From assembly GCF_900102675.1 (NCBI RefSeq), contig NZ_FMYX01000002.1, positions 434,001 to 498,000 on the forward strand: 64,000 bases of DNA, in the 5' to 3' direction. The position numbers and the translations under genes were made by a program. The DNA comes from Pseudomonas guariconensis (GTDB lineage Bacteria > Pseudomonadota > Gammaproteobacteria > Pseudomonadales > Pseudomonadaceae). How positions within the stretch are numbered: position 1 is the first letter of the stretch; every line of letters begins with the position of its first letter. The notes under the pieces were generated by a model that was given only the letters and a program-made list of their open reading frames with translations, had not been told where the DNA came from and did no database searches. Below, piece by piece: positions 8,554 through 16,935 of this stretch.

Positions 8554-9489
8554 TTATCCCAGGCTCGCCAACGTCGAAGCCAGCAATTGGCGCACCGCCG
8601 ATTTCGTTTGCGGCTCCTGGCTCTGGCCCAGTTGCGCAAGTTGGCGCGCCAGGCTGGCCAGCGGCGTGGTGTCGGGCAGGTCCAGGTGCTGTGGGAGGAT
8701 TTCCCCGGCATCGCTCACCAACAGGGCAAAGTGGATGACGTTTTCCAGCTCGCGGGTATTGCCGGGCCAGGCATGGGCCTCAAGGGCCTGCTGGGCGGCT
8801 TCGCTGATCAGCGGCACCGGAACGCCCAGGCGTAGGCTGTAGATTCCGATGAAGTATTCGGCCAGCGGCAGGATATCCCCCACCCGCTCGCGTAGCGCCG
8901 GCAATTCCAGCTGGCCTTCGCGCAGGTAGAGGTAGAGTCGCTCGTTGAAGCGCCCGGCACGCACGGCCTGGGCCAAGTCGATACTGGACGCCGCCACCAA
9001 GCGGACATCCACCGGCTGCGGCCGCTGGGCGCCGACGCGGGTGACTTCGCGGTTCTCCAGCGCCGCCAGAAGCTTGCCCTGGATCGCCAGCGGCAGGTCG
9101 GCGATCTCGTCCAAGTACAGGGTGCCGCCATTGGCCGAGCCGAACCAGCCCGCCCGGCCGCTGGCGGTTCCCCCTAGGGTGCCGGCGCTGTAGCCGAACA
9201 ACTCGGCATCGGCGTAGGTCGGGCTGATCGCCGCGCAGCTCACCGAGACGAACAACCCACTGCGGTCACTGGCACGATGGACCTGTCGGGCCAGCAGTTC
9301 CTTGCCGGTACCGGTCTCGCCGCGGATTAGCACCGGCACCGGTTGCGGTGCCAGGTGCTCCAAGGCATCGCGCAGCTGTTGCGAACGAGGGTCGATGAAC
9401 ACCAGCGCCTTGGCGCGGATGCTCAATGGGCTTTTGTCTTGCTCGGGGAAGGTCAGCAAAGGCTGACCGAAAGTGTTGTGGATGGTCAT
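8554..9489 (-). CDS. sigma-54 activator-type AAA+ protein, SfnR-like, with altered GAFTGA loop
   Basis: A 311-residue protein with a short N-terminus (about 25 residues) and no receiver or PAS domain, as in SfnR regulators of sulfone use. The AAA+ core has Walker A GETGTGKE (about 56-63), Walker B GGTLYLDEI (about 120-128), and a sensor/arginine-finger region RFNERLYLYL. The sigma-54 contact loop, normally GAFTGA, reads GTLGGT within ELFGYSAGTLGGTASG. The C-terminus after PGNTRELENVIHFALLV is short and I see no clear Fis-type helix-turn-helix. It lies upstream of metQ and downstream of the RBBP9-like gene, all leftward. Whether it still activates sigma-54 polymerase is uncertain. Confidence 0.75.
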   Translation of the reverse strand: MTIHNTFGQPLLTFPEQDKSPLSIRAKALVFIDPRSQQLRDALEHLAPQPVPVLIRGETGTGKELLARQVHRASDRSGLFVSVSCAAISPTYADAELFGYSAGTLGGTASGRAGWFGSANGGTLYLDEIADLPLAIQGKLLAALENREVTRVGAQRPQPVDVRLVAASSIDLAQAVRAGRFNERLYLYLREGQLELPALRERVGDILPLAEYFIGIYSLRLGVPVPLISEAAQQALEAHAWPGNTRELENVIHFALLVSDAGEILPQHLDLPDTTPLASLARQLAQLGQSQEPQTKSAVRQLLASTLASLG

Positions 9490-9552
9490 GACGCGCTCCC
9501 GCCCGAGGCCGCCGCCGGCCGGGCGTCTTGGTGTACGTGAACGGTTCGCGGA

Positions 9553-10134
9553 TCAGGCGCGGCGCAAGGCCCGCTGTTCGATACGGCCTTGCAGGCGATA
9601 GAGGTAGGCGAAACCTTGCTCCCAGCGCTCATGGCCGGACTTGACGTTGATATGACCGGCATTGGCCAGCAGCCCCGCCTCGGCGCCCCAGGCCCGTGCC
9701 AGGTGCAATGCACGCGGCACACTGACGGCCGGGTCGTTGTCCGAACTGACCACCTGACTCGGGAATGGCAGCGGCTGTAGCGGGATCGGTGCGAAATTGC
9801 GCAGCGCGGGCGAGCAGCTGGGCCGCTCGACATCCGCCGGAGCCACCAGCAATGCGCCGCGCACTTGGCGCAGCAAGGCCGGGCGGGCCTGGGCGGCCCA
9901 ATGAGCGACGGTGATGCAGCCCAGACTATGGGCGATCAGGATCACCGGCGAGCGTTCGGCGGCGATTGCCTGCTCCAGCGCCTGGACCCAGTCGCGCCGC
10001 TGAGGCGTGAGCCAGTCGCGCTGCTCGACCCGGACGCTGTTGGGCAGACTACGCTGCCAGTGAGTTTGCCAATGGTTGTCTGGCGATCCTTGCCAGCCCG
10101 GCACAATCAGGTAACGGATCGACTCATTGCGCAT
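9553..10134 (-). CDS. RBBP9/YdeN-family serine hydrolase
   Basis: A 193-residue alpha/beta hydrolase starting MRNESIRYLIVPGWQGSPDN. The family pattern GWxGSPxxHWQ is followed by nucleophile AHSLGC, acid region SSDNDPAVS and catalytic His in NAGHINVKSG. These are small cytoplasmic serine hydrolases of mostly unknown substrate. The gene begins the leftward run that leads to the SfnR-like regulator 63 bases on and then metQ, so a link to sulfur compound use is possible by context only. Confidence 0.82.
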   Translation of the reverse strand: MRNESIRYLIVPGWQGSPDNHWQTHWQRSLPNSVRVEQRDWLTPQRRDWVQALEQAIAAERSPVILIAHSLGCITVAHWAAQARPALLRQVRGALLVAPADVERPSCSPALRNFAPIPLQPLPFPSQVVSSDNDPAVSVPRALHLARAWGAEAGLLANAGHINVKSGHERWEQGFAYLYRLQGRIEQRALRRA

Positions 10135-10208
10135 GGGGACGCCTCCTGGAAGTTTGCGTGCTTGGGACCAGTATTGAGGAGACGGTTATATCAGTAAAGG
10201 AATAAGGC

Positions 10209-10224
10209 GCTATTTATTAATAGC
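10209..10224. promoter_or_regulatory. palindrome upstream of the RBBP9-like gene
   Basis: GCTATTTATTAATAGC is a 6+6 inverted repeat in an AT-rich stretch about 80 bases upstream of the leftward gene starting at 10134. It is a candidate operator; no regulator is assigned. Confidence 0.3.
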
Positions 10225-10298
10225 TTTAAGTTTTAAGCGACACGCTTCAGTCGCTAACTCGTGCCCTCTTGCCGCACGAAGCTCAAAACGTACAGCCC

Positions 10299-10335
10299 AA
10301 AAAAAAGGGCCATCCCCTGCCAAGGAAAATGGCCC
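10299..10335 (-). terminator. rho-independent terminator of tonB-exbB-exbD
   Basis: Stem GGGCCAT (10307-10313) pairs with ATGGCCC (10329-10335). On the minus strand the hairpin is followed by a U run (A run at 10299-10306 on +). It lies 30 bases after the exbD stop. Confidence 0.85.
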
Positions 10336-10365
10336 TGAAGCACTTGCCTGAAGAGGGTTTGCCGG

Positions 10366-10767
10366 TCAGCGTGCGGTGATCACCGCCAACTTGCTGATCC
10401 CGGCGCGTTCGATGGCAGCCATGGCCCGCGCCACTTCGCCGTAATTGACGCCATCGTCGGCCTGCAACTGGACGCGCAGCTCGGCGTCCTTGGCCTTGGC
10501 GTCCTTGAGGTTGGTTTCCAGCAGATCGGGCTGGATCTCGTCCTTGTTGATGAACAGCTTGCCGCTGCCATCGATGCTCACCACCAGCGGGTCCTTCTGC
10601 TCGACCGGGGCCACGGCCTCGGTCTTGGGCAGGTTGATGGGGATGGCGTTGGTCAGCAGCGGTGCGGTGACGATGAACACCACCAACAGCACCAGCATGA
10701 CGTCCACCAAGGGCGTGACGTTGATTTCACTGAGGACTTCATCGCTGTCCTGGGTCGAGAAGGCCAT
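10366..10767 (-). CDS. exbD: biopolymer transport protein ExbD
   Basis: A 133-residue inner-membrane protein with one membrane segment after a short cytoplasmic tail. The segment INVTPLVDVMLVLLVVFIVT holds the proton-channel Asp in the LVDVM motif, followed by a periplasmic domain. With ExbB it converts the proton gradient into TonB motion for outer-membrane uptake of iron chelates and other ligands. It starts one base after the exbB stop, so translation is coupled. Length is normal (about 130-142). Confidence 0.93.
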   Translation of the reverse strand: MAFSTQDSDEVLSEINVTPLVDVMLVLLVVFIVTAPLLTNAIPINLPKTEAVAPVEQKDPLVVSIDGSGKLFINKDEIQPDLLETNLKDAKAKDAELRVQLQADDGVNYGEVARAMAAIERAGISKLAVITAR

Positions 10768-10768
10768 A

Positions 10769-11491
10769 TCAGGAAGCCTCCTTCACCGGTTGGGTGAATC
10801 CGGTCTGGGCCTTGTGCACTGCAGGGTGCACGAGTACGCGGAAGGCACTCTTCTGCGCCAGGCTGTAGAAGTCATGGGCGAAATCGTCGAGGTCGGCGGC
10901 GGTCAGCTTGAGGCGACGCAGGAAGTAGTTGTAGACCAGCACCGCAGGCACTGCGACGGCGATACCGACCCCGGTGGCCACCAACGCCGCGCCGATCGGC
11001 CCGGCCACGGTTTCAAGGCTCGCCGAGCCTGCCGCGCTGATGCCTTTGAGCGCTTCCATGATGCCCCACACAGTGCCGAACAGGCCGATGAAAGGCGAGG
11101 TGCTGCCGATGCTGGCGACCACTGCCAGGCCCGTTTCCAGGGAGCGGCGTTCACGCACGATCTGCTGACGCAGCGCGCGCTCCAGACGGTCCTGATGATT
11201 GATGGCATGGCTCAGGTCATTGGCCTGGCCCGGCTCCCCGACGGCAATCGCCGCGTAGCCTGCCTGGGCCACCCGGGCGGCGGGGCCGGGCAGATCGTGG
11301 CTGGGCTGGGCTGCCGCATCGAGGCTCGAGGCCGCCCAGAACTGCTCATGGAAGCGCCGATCCTGGTGCTTCAGGCGCACGAACTGCACGACCTTGACCA
11401 AGGCCAACGCCCAGGTAGCCACGGAAAAACCAACCAGCAGCCAGATGACGGCGCTTTCAACGGATTCGAGTGGGGATGCCAACAGGCTCAT
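10769..11491 (-). CDS. exbB: biopolymer transport protein ExbB (MotA/TolQ/ExbB family)
   Basis: A 240-residue protein with three membrane segments: about 15-35 (AVIWLLVGFSVATWALALVK), about 133-155 and about 170-195 (GAALVATGVGIAVAVPAVLV). The conserved FIGLFGTVWGIMEAL motif marks the family. It forms the pentameric proton channel around ExbD. The order tonB2-exbB-exbD is the same as P. aeruginosa PA0197-PA0199. Confidence 0.93.
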   Translation of the reverse strand: MSLLASPLESVESAVIWLLVGFSVATWALALVKVVQFVRLKHQDRRFHEQFWAASSLDAAAQPSHDLPGPAARVAQAGYAAIAVGEPGQANDLSHAINHQDRLERALRQQIVRERRSLETGLAVVASIGSTSPFIGLFGTVWGIMEALKGISAAGSASLETVAGPIGAALVATGVGIAVAVPAVLVYNYFLRRLKLTAADLDDFAHDFYSLAQKSAFRVLVHPAVHKAQTGFTQPVKEAS

Positions 11492-11526
11492 GATGAAGTC
11501 TTCCTTTGTACGTCGATGGGCGCGAA

Positions 11527-12321
11527 TTAACGAAGCTTGAAATCGATCGGCACGCTGACCCAGCCAACCTGGGCCACCTCGCCCTGCTTGGCCGGCACGA
11601 AGCTCCAGCGCTTCACTGCGGCGAGGGCCGCGTCATCCAGCACCTGGCGACCGCTGCTCTTCTGGATCTGGATCTGCCCAGGCTTGCCGCTGGCGAGCAC
11701 CTCGACACGTAGCAGCACCGACCCCTCCCAGCCCCGGCGATGGGCCATTTGTGGGTACTGCGGCGCGGGGTTCTTCAAATAGGCAGCGCTGGCCGAAGGT
11801 GGCGTAACCGGCGCCGGTGCCGGCGGAGCCACCGGCGCGGGGGCCGCCACCGGTGGAGCGGGCGGCGCCTCGACGGGCTTGGGCTGCGGCTTGGCCACTG
11901 GTTTGGGCGCAGGTTTCGGCTTGGGCTTGGGTATCGGTTTTGGCGCAGGCTTGGCCGCCAGCTCGTCCACCACAGGGGGTGGCGGCTCGACCACGGGCGG
12001 CGCTGGAGCCGGTGGAGGGGGCTCGACCACAGGTGGTGCGGGCGCGGCGAACTCGATGGTCATCGGCGGAATCTGTGGTGGAACCACGGGCAATACTGGA
12101 GTCGGCGCCTGGCTGATCCAGTAGGCCGCAGCGCCATGCAGGGCCAAAACCAGCAGCCCTAGTGCCAGCGTGTCGCGACGCTTGAGGCCACTGACAGGCG
12201 TGCGTTGCAGGCGCAGTTGGCCCAATGGCAGGCGAAGCGTGCGTCCAAGCTCGACCAGGTCGCCCGATGCCGGACGCCATGGCTGGTCGTAGGCCCTGAC
12301 GGCCGACTGGACATTACCCAT
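11527..12321 (-). CDS. tonB: energy transducer TonB
   Basis: A 264-residue protein. It has an N-terminal cytoplasmic extension of about 50 residues, a membrane anchor (about 53-70, LGLLVLALHGAAAYWIS), and a long Pro/Ala/Lys-rich spacer (repeats of PPPPAPAPPVVE and PKPIPKPKPKPAPKP). The C-terminal TonB domain contains NPAPQYPQMAHRRGWEGSVL and ends IDFKLR. The periplasmic spacer and C-terminal domain contact the TonB box of outer-membrane receptors. The N-terminal extension is usual for Pseudomonas TonB. GGGAG eight bases upstream supports the ATG. It leads the tonB-exbB-exbD operon. Confidence 0.92.
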   Translation of the reverse strand: MGNVQSAVRAYDQPWRPASGDLVELGRTLRLPLGQLRLQRTPVSGLKRRDTLALGLLVLALHGAAAYWISQAPTPVLPVVPPQIPPMTIEFAAPAPPVVEPPPPAPAPPVVEPPPPVVDELAAKPAPKPIPKPKPKPAPKPVAKPQPKPVEAPPAPPVAAPAPVAPPAPAPVTPPSASAAYLKNPAPQYPQMAHRRGWEGSVLLRVEVLASGKPGQIQIQKSSGRQVLDDAALAAVKRWSFVPAKQGEVAQVGWVSVPIDFKLR

Positions 12322-12341
12322 CGATAGAACTCCCTGGGGCG

Positions 12342-12359
12342 TGATTCATGGCTGAATCA
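12342..12359. promoter_or_regulatory. palindrome in the tonB leader
   Basis: TGATTCATGGCTGAATCA has 7-bp arms and a 4-base centre and lies 20 bases before the tonB start. It may be an operator or an RNA hairpin near the ribosome site. Confidence 0.4.
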
Positions 12360-12558
12360 TCGGGCGCGAAGGCTTATCCCAGAAAGTAATATTTAAAATT
12401 AAAAATAGATCTTTTTTGAATATAAAGAAGCTACGGTTGCGCCCAGGCCGCGTCGTTCAAGGGCTGCAGCAGTGCACCGAAAAAACGATGCCTGCTCGGC
12501 ATATGAAATATAGCGACAAGGCATGGCCCTGGCGCACAGGTGGGGTTGCACACCCTCC

Positions 12559-12628
12559 GTAGGAGCGGGTTCGCCCTCGACTACGCCCGCCTCTTCACCA
12601 TGCATCCGCGGGCAAACCCGCTCCCACA
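12559..12628. repeat. REP pair
   Basis: Arms around GTAGGAGCGGGTT (from 12559) and CGCGGGCAAACCCGCTCCCAC (to 12628) are inverted copies of the group's REP core, separated by about 30 bases. It sits downstream of the cysA terminator. Confidence 0.7.
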
Positions 12629-12642
12629 GATTCCTGCAGTCC

Positions 12643-12669
12643 AAAAAAACCCGGGACGATGCCCGGGTT
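12643..12669 (-). terminator. rho-independent terminator of the oscA-sbp-cysTWA unit
   Basis: AACCCGGG (12648-12655) pairs with CCCGGGTT (12662-12669) around a 6-base loop. On the minus strand it is followed by a run of seven U (A run at 12643-12649). It starts 19 bases past the cysA stop. Confidence 0.85.
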
Positions 12670-12687
12670 ATCGGTGTGCACGATGGA

Positions 12688-13677
12688 TCAGATGTCCGTT
12701 ACCTTCTGCCAGACCTTCGGCCGGAAGAACAACGTCTCCCCCCGCGCCAGCCCCGACAGGCTGTCGTGGTCCTTGACCACTTCCGCCTCGATCAACTCGC
12801 TCTGTCCTGGCACCTTCAAGGTGACACGCGTGGTCGCCCCCAATGGGCGGATGTCGCGCACTTCGGCGGCTTGGTGGCCTTCGGTCTCATGGCGCGACAG
12901 CGACACTTCGTGCGGACGGAACAACACATGCTGGCCCTCGCTCAGACTCAGGCGGTTGGAGTCGCCCAGGAAGTGATAGACGAAGTCGTTGGCAGGGTGT
13001 TCATACACCTCGCCCGGCGAACCGATCTGCTCGATCACACCCTTGTTCATCACCACGATGCGGTCTGCCACTTCCATGGCTTCTTCCTGGTCGTGGGTGA
13101 CGAATACCGAGGTCAGGTTGATGTCCTCGTGCAGGCGCGCCAACCAACGGCGCAGCTCCTTGCGTACCTTGGCGTCCAGCGCACCGAAGGGCTCATCGAG
13201 CAGCAGCACCTTGGGCTCCACCGCCAGGGCACGGGCCAGGGCGATACGCTGGCGCTGACCGCCGGACAGCTGCTCAGGGTAGCGGTCGGACAACCAGTCC
13301 AGTTGCACCATGTTCAGCAGCTCGTGCACTTTCTCGGCGATCTTGCTCTCGCTCGGGCGTTCACCCTTGGGCTTCATGCGCAGGCCAAAAGCGACGTTGT
13401 CGAACACGCTCATGTGGCGGAACAAAGCGTAGTGCTGGAACACGAAACCGACGTTGCGATCACGCACGTCATGGCCGGACACGTCCTCGCCATGGAACAC
13501 GATATTGCCCTGGTCGGGCGTTTCCAGGCCGGCGATGATGCGCAGCAGGGTGGTCTTGCCGCAGCCGGACGGGCCCAGCAGGGCCACCAGCTCGCCGCTG
13601 TTGATATCCAGGTTGATGTTGTTCAGGGCCTGGAAGGCGTTGAAGCGCTTGCTGACGTTACGAACTTCGATCGACAT
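12688..13677 (-). CDS. cysA: sulfate/thiosulfate ABC transporter ATP-binding protein CysA
   Basis: A 329-residue ATPase starting [20 protein letters not shown]. It has Walker [10 protein letters not shown] (about 36-44), Q-loop, signature LSGGQRQR, Walker [12 protein letters not shown] and H-loop [10 protein letters not shown]-terminal regulatory domain follows from about residue 240 ([20 protein letters not shown]). It powers sulfate import through CysT and CysW with the periplasmic Sbp. It starts three bases after the cysW stop. Confidence 0.95.
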   Translation of the reverse strand: MSIEVRNVSKRFNAFQALNNINLDINSGELVALLGPSGCGKTTLLRIIAGLETPDQGNIVFHGEDVSGHDVRDRNVGFVFQHYALFRHMSVFDNVAFGLRMKPKGERPSESKIAEKVHELLNMVQLDWLSDRYPEQLSGGQRQRIALARALAVEPKVLLLDEPFGALDAKVRKELRRWLARLHEDINLTSVFVTHDQEEAMEVADRIVVMNKGVIEQIGSPGEVYEHPANDFVYHFLGDSNRLSLSEGQHVLFRPHEVSLSRHETEGHQAAEVRDIRPLGATTRVTLKVPGQSELIEAEVVKDHDSLSGLARGETLFFRPKVWQKVTDI

Positions 13678-13680
13678 GAA

Positions 13681-14553
13681 TCATTCCTCCGCGGCGCTGT
13701 GGCGCAGGCGGTTAATACGGTTCTCGCTCCACTGCTTGAGCAGCAGGATGAAGAGCGCCAGGATCAGCAGCAGGCTGGCCACGCTGAAGGCCGCGACATG
13801 GTTGTACTCGTTGTAGAGGATCTCCACGTGCAGCGGCAAGGTATTGGTGACGCCACGGATATGCCCGGACACCACCGACACGGCGCCGAACTCACCCATG
13901 GCCCGCGCGGTGCACAGCACCACGCCGTAGATCAGGCCCCATTTGATGTTCGGCAGCGTCACGTGCCAGAACATCTGCCAGCCGTTGGCGCCGAGCAGGC
14001 GCGCGGCCTCCTCCTCCTGCGTGCCCTGTTCCTGCATCAGCGGGATCAGCTCTCGGGCCACGAAAGGCACAGTCACGAAGATGGTCGCCAGCACGATGCC
14101 CGGCAGGGCGAACACGATCTGGATGTCGTGGTCCTGCAGCCAGGGGCCGAACAGCCCCTGGGCACCGAACATCAGCACATAGACCAGACCGGCGATCACC
14201 GGCGAAACCGAGAACGGCAGGTCGATCAGGGTCACCAGCAGGCTCTTGCCGCGGAAGGTGTACTTGCTCACGCACCAGGCGGCGCTGACGCCGAACACCA
14301 GGTTCAGCGGCACCGAGATGATCACCGCGAACAGGGTGAGCTTCAGCGCCGACAGGGCGTCGGGCTCGAAGATGGCTTCGAAGAACGTGCCAAAGCCATT
14401 CTTCAGGGCCTGGGACACGACGATGAACAGCGGCAGCAGCAAGAACAGCGCGAACACCAGCCAGGCCAGGGCAATCAGCACACGCCTTGAGGTGGCACTG
14501 CCACGGCGGGCGGCGTTGGCGGCGGCCGCTGCGCCAAGGGATGACGAAGACAT
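13681..14553 (-). CDS. cysW: sulfate ABC transporter permease CysW
   Basis: A 290-residue inner-membrane protein with about six membrane segments. It has the EAA loop [19 protein letters not shown] that docks on CysA. The first segment is [20 protein letters not shown]. It forms the transmembrane pore with CysT. The cysT stop lies 13 bases upstream. It is in the usual order cysT-cysW-cysA. Confidence 0.95.
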   Translation of the reverse strand: MSSSSLGAAAAANAARRGSATSRRVLIALAWLVFALFLLLPLFIVVSQALKNGFGTFFEAIFEPDALSALKLTLFAVIISVPLNLVFGVSAAWCVSKYTFRGKSLLVTLIDLPFSVSPVIAGLVYVLMFGAQGLFGPWLQDHDIQIVFALPGIVLATIFVTVPFVARELIPLMQEQGTQEEEAARLLGANGWQMFWHVTLPNIKWGLIYGVVLCTARAMGEFGAVSVVSGHIRGVTNTLPLHVEILYNEYNHVAAFSVASLLLILALFILLLKQWSENRINRLRHSAAEE

Positions 14554-14566
14554 TACCGGGCCTCCT

Positions 14567-15385
14567 TCAAGGGGTTTCGATGCGCCGCTGCAACAGGTTG
14601 ATCAGCAGCAGCAGGATGAAGGAAACCACCAGCATCAGCACGCCAATGGCGGTGGCACCGGTGTAATCGTACTGGTCGAGCTTGACCATGATCAGCAACG
14701 GCAAGATCTCGGTCTTCATCGGCATGTTGCCGGCGATAAAGATCACCGAACCATACTCGCCTACGCCCCGGGCGAACGCCAGGGCGAAGCCGGTCAGCCA
14801 GGCCGGCAGCAACGCCGGGGCCAACACGTGGCGGAACACCTGCAGCGGCTTGGCACCCAGGCAGGCAGCGGCCTCTTCGACTTCACGCGGAATATCGGCC
14901 AGCACCGGCTGCACCGTGCGCACCACGAACGGCAGGGTGACGAAGGTCAGCGCCAGGGTAATGCCCAGTGGGGTGTAGGCGATCTTGAAGCCCAGGTCGG
15001 TCGCGAACTGCCCAACCCAGCCGGCCGGCGCATACAAGGCGGTCAAGGCGATACCCGCCACAGCGGTGGGCAAAGCGAACGGCAGGTCGATCATCGCATC
15101 GATGATCTTGCGACCGGGAAAGCTGTAGCGCACCAGCACCCAGGCCAGCAGGGTGCCGATCACACCATTGATGAGGGCGGCGAACAGGGCGGTGCCGAAG
15201 CTCAGCTTGAGCGCGGCCAGAACCCGCGGAGCGCTGACGATACTCCAGAACTGTTCCCAGGTGAGCTGCGCGGCATGCACGAACATGGCGGCCAGCGGTA
15301 TGAGCACAATCAGGCTGAGATACACCAAGGTGTAGCCCAGTGTCAGCCCGAAGCCGGGTATGACGGGGGAAATACGACGTGACAT
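14567..15385 (-). CDS. cysT: sulfate ABC transporter permease CysT (CysU)
   Basis: A 272-residue permease starting [19 protein letters not shown], with six predicted membrane segments. The EAA loop is [20 protein letters not shown]. It pairs with CysW. It is separated from sbp by 113 bases that carry two stem-loops without U tracts, consistent with lower expression of the permease genes than of the binding protein. Confidence 0.95.
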   Translation of the reverse strand: MSRRISPVIPGFGLTLGYTLVYLSLIVLIPLAAMFVHAAQLTWEQFWSIVSAPRVLAALKLSFGTALFAALINGVIGTLLAWVLVRYSFPGRKIIDAMIDLPFALPTAVAGIALTALYAPAGWVGQFATDLGFKIAYTPLGITLALTFVTLPFVVRTVQPVLADIPREVEEAAACLGAKPLQVFRHVLAPALLPAWLTGFALAFARGVGEYGSVIFIAGNMPMKTEILPLLIMVKLDQYDYTGATAIGVLMLVVSFILLLLINLLQRRIETP

Positions 15386-15409
15386 AAAGTTCCCTGGTTG
15401 AACGCACGA

Positions 15410-15481
15410 AGCCCGGGCGTGATCCCGGGCTGGTGCAGGCTACTGAAGGGTGTTGCTTTTCGGGGCCTCACCGCGGCCCCG
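15410..15481 (-). other. two intercistronic stem-loops between sbp and cysT
   Basis: AGCCCGGG (15410-15417) pairs with CCCGGGCT (15424-15431), and CGGGGCC (15461-15467) pairs with GGCCCCG (15475-15481). Neither is followed by U residues on the minus strand, so they are unlikely to be plain terminators. Such structures often protect the upstream binding-protein message from 3' decay (inference). Confidence 0.6.
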
Positions 15482-15498
15482 CAAGTTTTCATGGCCGA

Positions 15499-16506
15499 TC
15501 ACTGTGCCTGATAAATCTGATCGAACACACCACCATCGTTAAAGAACTTGGGCTGTGCAGTTTTCCAGCCACCGAAGTCCTTGTCGATGGTCACCAGCTC
15601 CAGTTTCGGGAACTGCTTGCCGAACTCGGCAGCGACCTTTTCGTCACGCGGGCGGTAGAAGTTCTCGGCGGCAATCTTCTGGCCGGCCGGGCTGTACAGG
15701 TGCTTGAGGTACTCGGTGGCGATCTCGGTGTTGCCTTTCTTCTCGGCGTTCTTGTCGACCACGGCTACCGGTGGCTCGGCGAGGATCGACAGGGACGGCA
15801 CGACGATCTCGAACTTGTCGCTGCCGCCGTCTTCCTTCAGGGCCAGGAACGCTTCGTTCTCCCACGCCAGCAGCACATCGCCCTGGCCGTTGTTGACGAA
15901 GGTGATGGTCGAGCCACGGGCGCCGGTATCGAGCACCGGCACGTGCTTGAACAGCTCTTGCACGTACGCCTTGGCTTTGTCTTCGCTGCCGCCGGTCTTC
16001 AGACCATAGGCCCAGGCGGCGAGGAAGTTCCAGCGGGCGCCGCCGGAGGTCTTGGGATTGGGGGTGATGACCGAGACGTCCTTCTTGATCAGGTCGCCCC
16101 AGTCCTTGATGCCCTTGGGGTTACCCTTGCGCACCAGGAACACGATGGTGGACGTGTAGGGCGTGCTGGCCTCAGGCAGGCGTTTCTGCCAGTCCTGCGG
16201 CAGGCTCTTGCCGAGCTTGGCCACTTCATCGATGTCGCCGGCCAGGGCCAGGGTCACCACGTCCGCGCGCAGGCCATCGATCACCGCACGGGCCTGCTTG
16301 CCCGAGCCGCCATGGGATTGCTGGATCTTCACCTTGTCGCCGGGATGAGCGGCCTGCCAGTGCTTGATGAACTCGGCGTTGTACTGCTGGTACAGCTCGC
16401 GGGTCGGGTCGTAGGACACGTTCAGCAGTTCGTAGTCCTTGGCGATCGCGGAACCGGCAAAAACGGCACTGGCCAGAGCGGCAAGCGCATAACGGCGGAT
16501 GGACAT
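15499..16506 (-). CDS. sbp: sulfate-binding periplasmic protein Sbp
   Basis: A 335-residue protein with a Sec signal peptide ([20 protein letters not shown], then IAKDYEL). Family motifs are [50 protein letters not shown] and the C-terminal FYRPRDEKV. It captures sulfate for CysTWA. The ATG at 16506 is chosen over an in-frame ATG seven codons upstream because it begins the signal peptide and has GGGAG about 8 bases upstream. Confidence 0.95.
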   Translation of the reverse strand: MSIRRYALAALASAVFAGSAIAKDYELLNVSYDPTRELYQQYNAEFIKHWQAAHPGDKVKIQQSHGGSGKQARAVIDGLRADVVTLALAGDIDEVAKLGKSLPQDWQKRLPEASTPYTSTIVFLVRKGNPKGIKDWGDLIKKDVSVITPNPKTSGGARWNFLAAWAYGLKTGGSEDKAKAYVQELFKHVPVLDTGARGSTITFVNNGQGDVLLAWENEAFLALKEDGGSDKFEIVVPSLSILAEPPVAVVDKNAEKKGNTEIATEYLKHLYSPAGQKIAAENFYRPRDEKVAAEFGKQFPKLELVTIDKDFGGWKTAQPKFFNDGGVFDQIYQAQ

Positions 16507-16554
16507 GGTGAAGCTCCCGATTGGCATTTTTCTAGTTTGTTAGAGGGGGCGGTA

Positions 16555-16737
16555 TCAGCCGGACTTGTTGCCTGGCTGCTGGAGGCGGAATTTTTCCTTG
16601 CGCTCGATCTGCACGACCTGGGCGTTGTGCACGGTGATCTCCACCGCACCGAAGCGCAGATCGCGCAGCGCGCTCTGGATTTCACGCAGAATGGTGGTTT
16701 CGTCCTGACCGTCGATGCTACGCACAGATGCACTCAT
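16555..16737 (-). CDS. oscA: sulfur-starvation response protein OscA (DUF2292)
   Basis: A 60-residue protein starting MSASVRSIDGQDETTILREI with the DUF2292 core RDLRFGAVEITVHNAQVVQ and IERKEKFRL. OscA was described in pseudomonads as needed for use of organosulfur compounds under sulfur limitation. Its molecular activity is unknown; the basic surface suggests nucleic-acid binding, which is inference. AAGGAG lies upstream of the ATG. It is the first gene of the unit running to cysA, 48 bases before sbp. Confidence 0.9.
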   Translation of the reverse strand: MSASVRSIDGQDETTILREIQSALRDLRFGAVEITVHNAQVVQIERKEKFRLQQPGNKSG

Positions 16738-16799
16738 GCTCGTTCTCCTTGGGTATGAAGTGCCGGGCAGAGGAAGGTGATTGCGCCTGGCTTGAGGGC

Positions 16800-16862
16800 A
16801 ATCTTAGAGACGTGTATTTATTCTGAAAAATACTGTTTAAGAATTTTTATATAACTAAAATT
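16800..16862 (-). promoter_or_regulatory. oscA-sbp-cys promoter region
   Basis: An AT-rich stretch upstream of oscA contains TTTTAGTTATA (16860 to 16850), identical to 11 bases in front of metQ, followed 17 bases later by TATTTT as a possible -10. It is likely the sulfur-responsive (CysB-type) promoter, by inference from the genes served. Confidence 0.5.
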
Positions 16863-16882
16863 CCGCGCCGATTTCGAAGGTG

Positions 16883-16930
16883 GCAACGGGTCTGTGGGAG
16901 CGGATCTACCCGCTCCCACAGACCCGTTGC
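16883..16930. repeat. perfect 21-bp REP hairpin after triC
   Basis: Arms 16883-16903 and 16910-16930 are perfectly complementary over 21 bp with a 6-base loop (ATCTAC). The arms carry the REP core GTGGGAGCGG. It begins 6 bases beyond the triC stop and probably ends or stabilises that message. Confidence 0.85.
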
Positions 16931-16935
16931 GTGCC

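Larger units (their letters stand above)
12322..12687. other. 366-base gap: tonB promoter region, REP, cysA terminator
   Basis: From right to left it holds the cysA terminator (12643-12669), a REP pair (12559-12628), a strongly AT-rich stretch (12385-12430) expected to contain the tonB promoter, and a palindrome at 12342-12359. I could not find a convincing Fur box. Confidence 0.6.

Noticed and set aside
12523..14490. 655-residue rightward ORF antisense to cysA and cysW
   Set aside because: It is the mirror of two clear ABC transporter genes in a high-GC genome, rich in His/Gln/Arg with no recognisable domain. The same explanation covers other long antisense ORFs, such as those over gcvP and triC.
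15461..15481. Terminator between sbp and cysT
   Set aside because: The hairpin is followed by GAAAAG rather than U residues on the transcribed strand, so it does not fit a rho-independent terminator.
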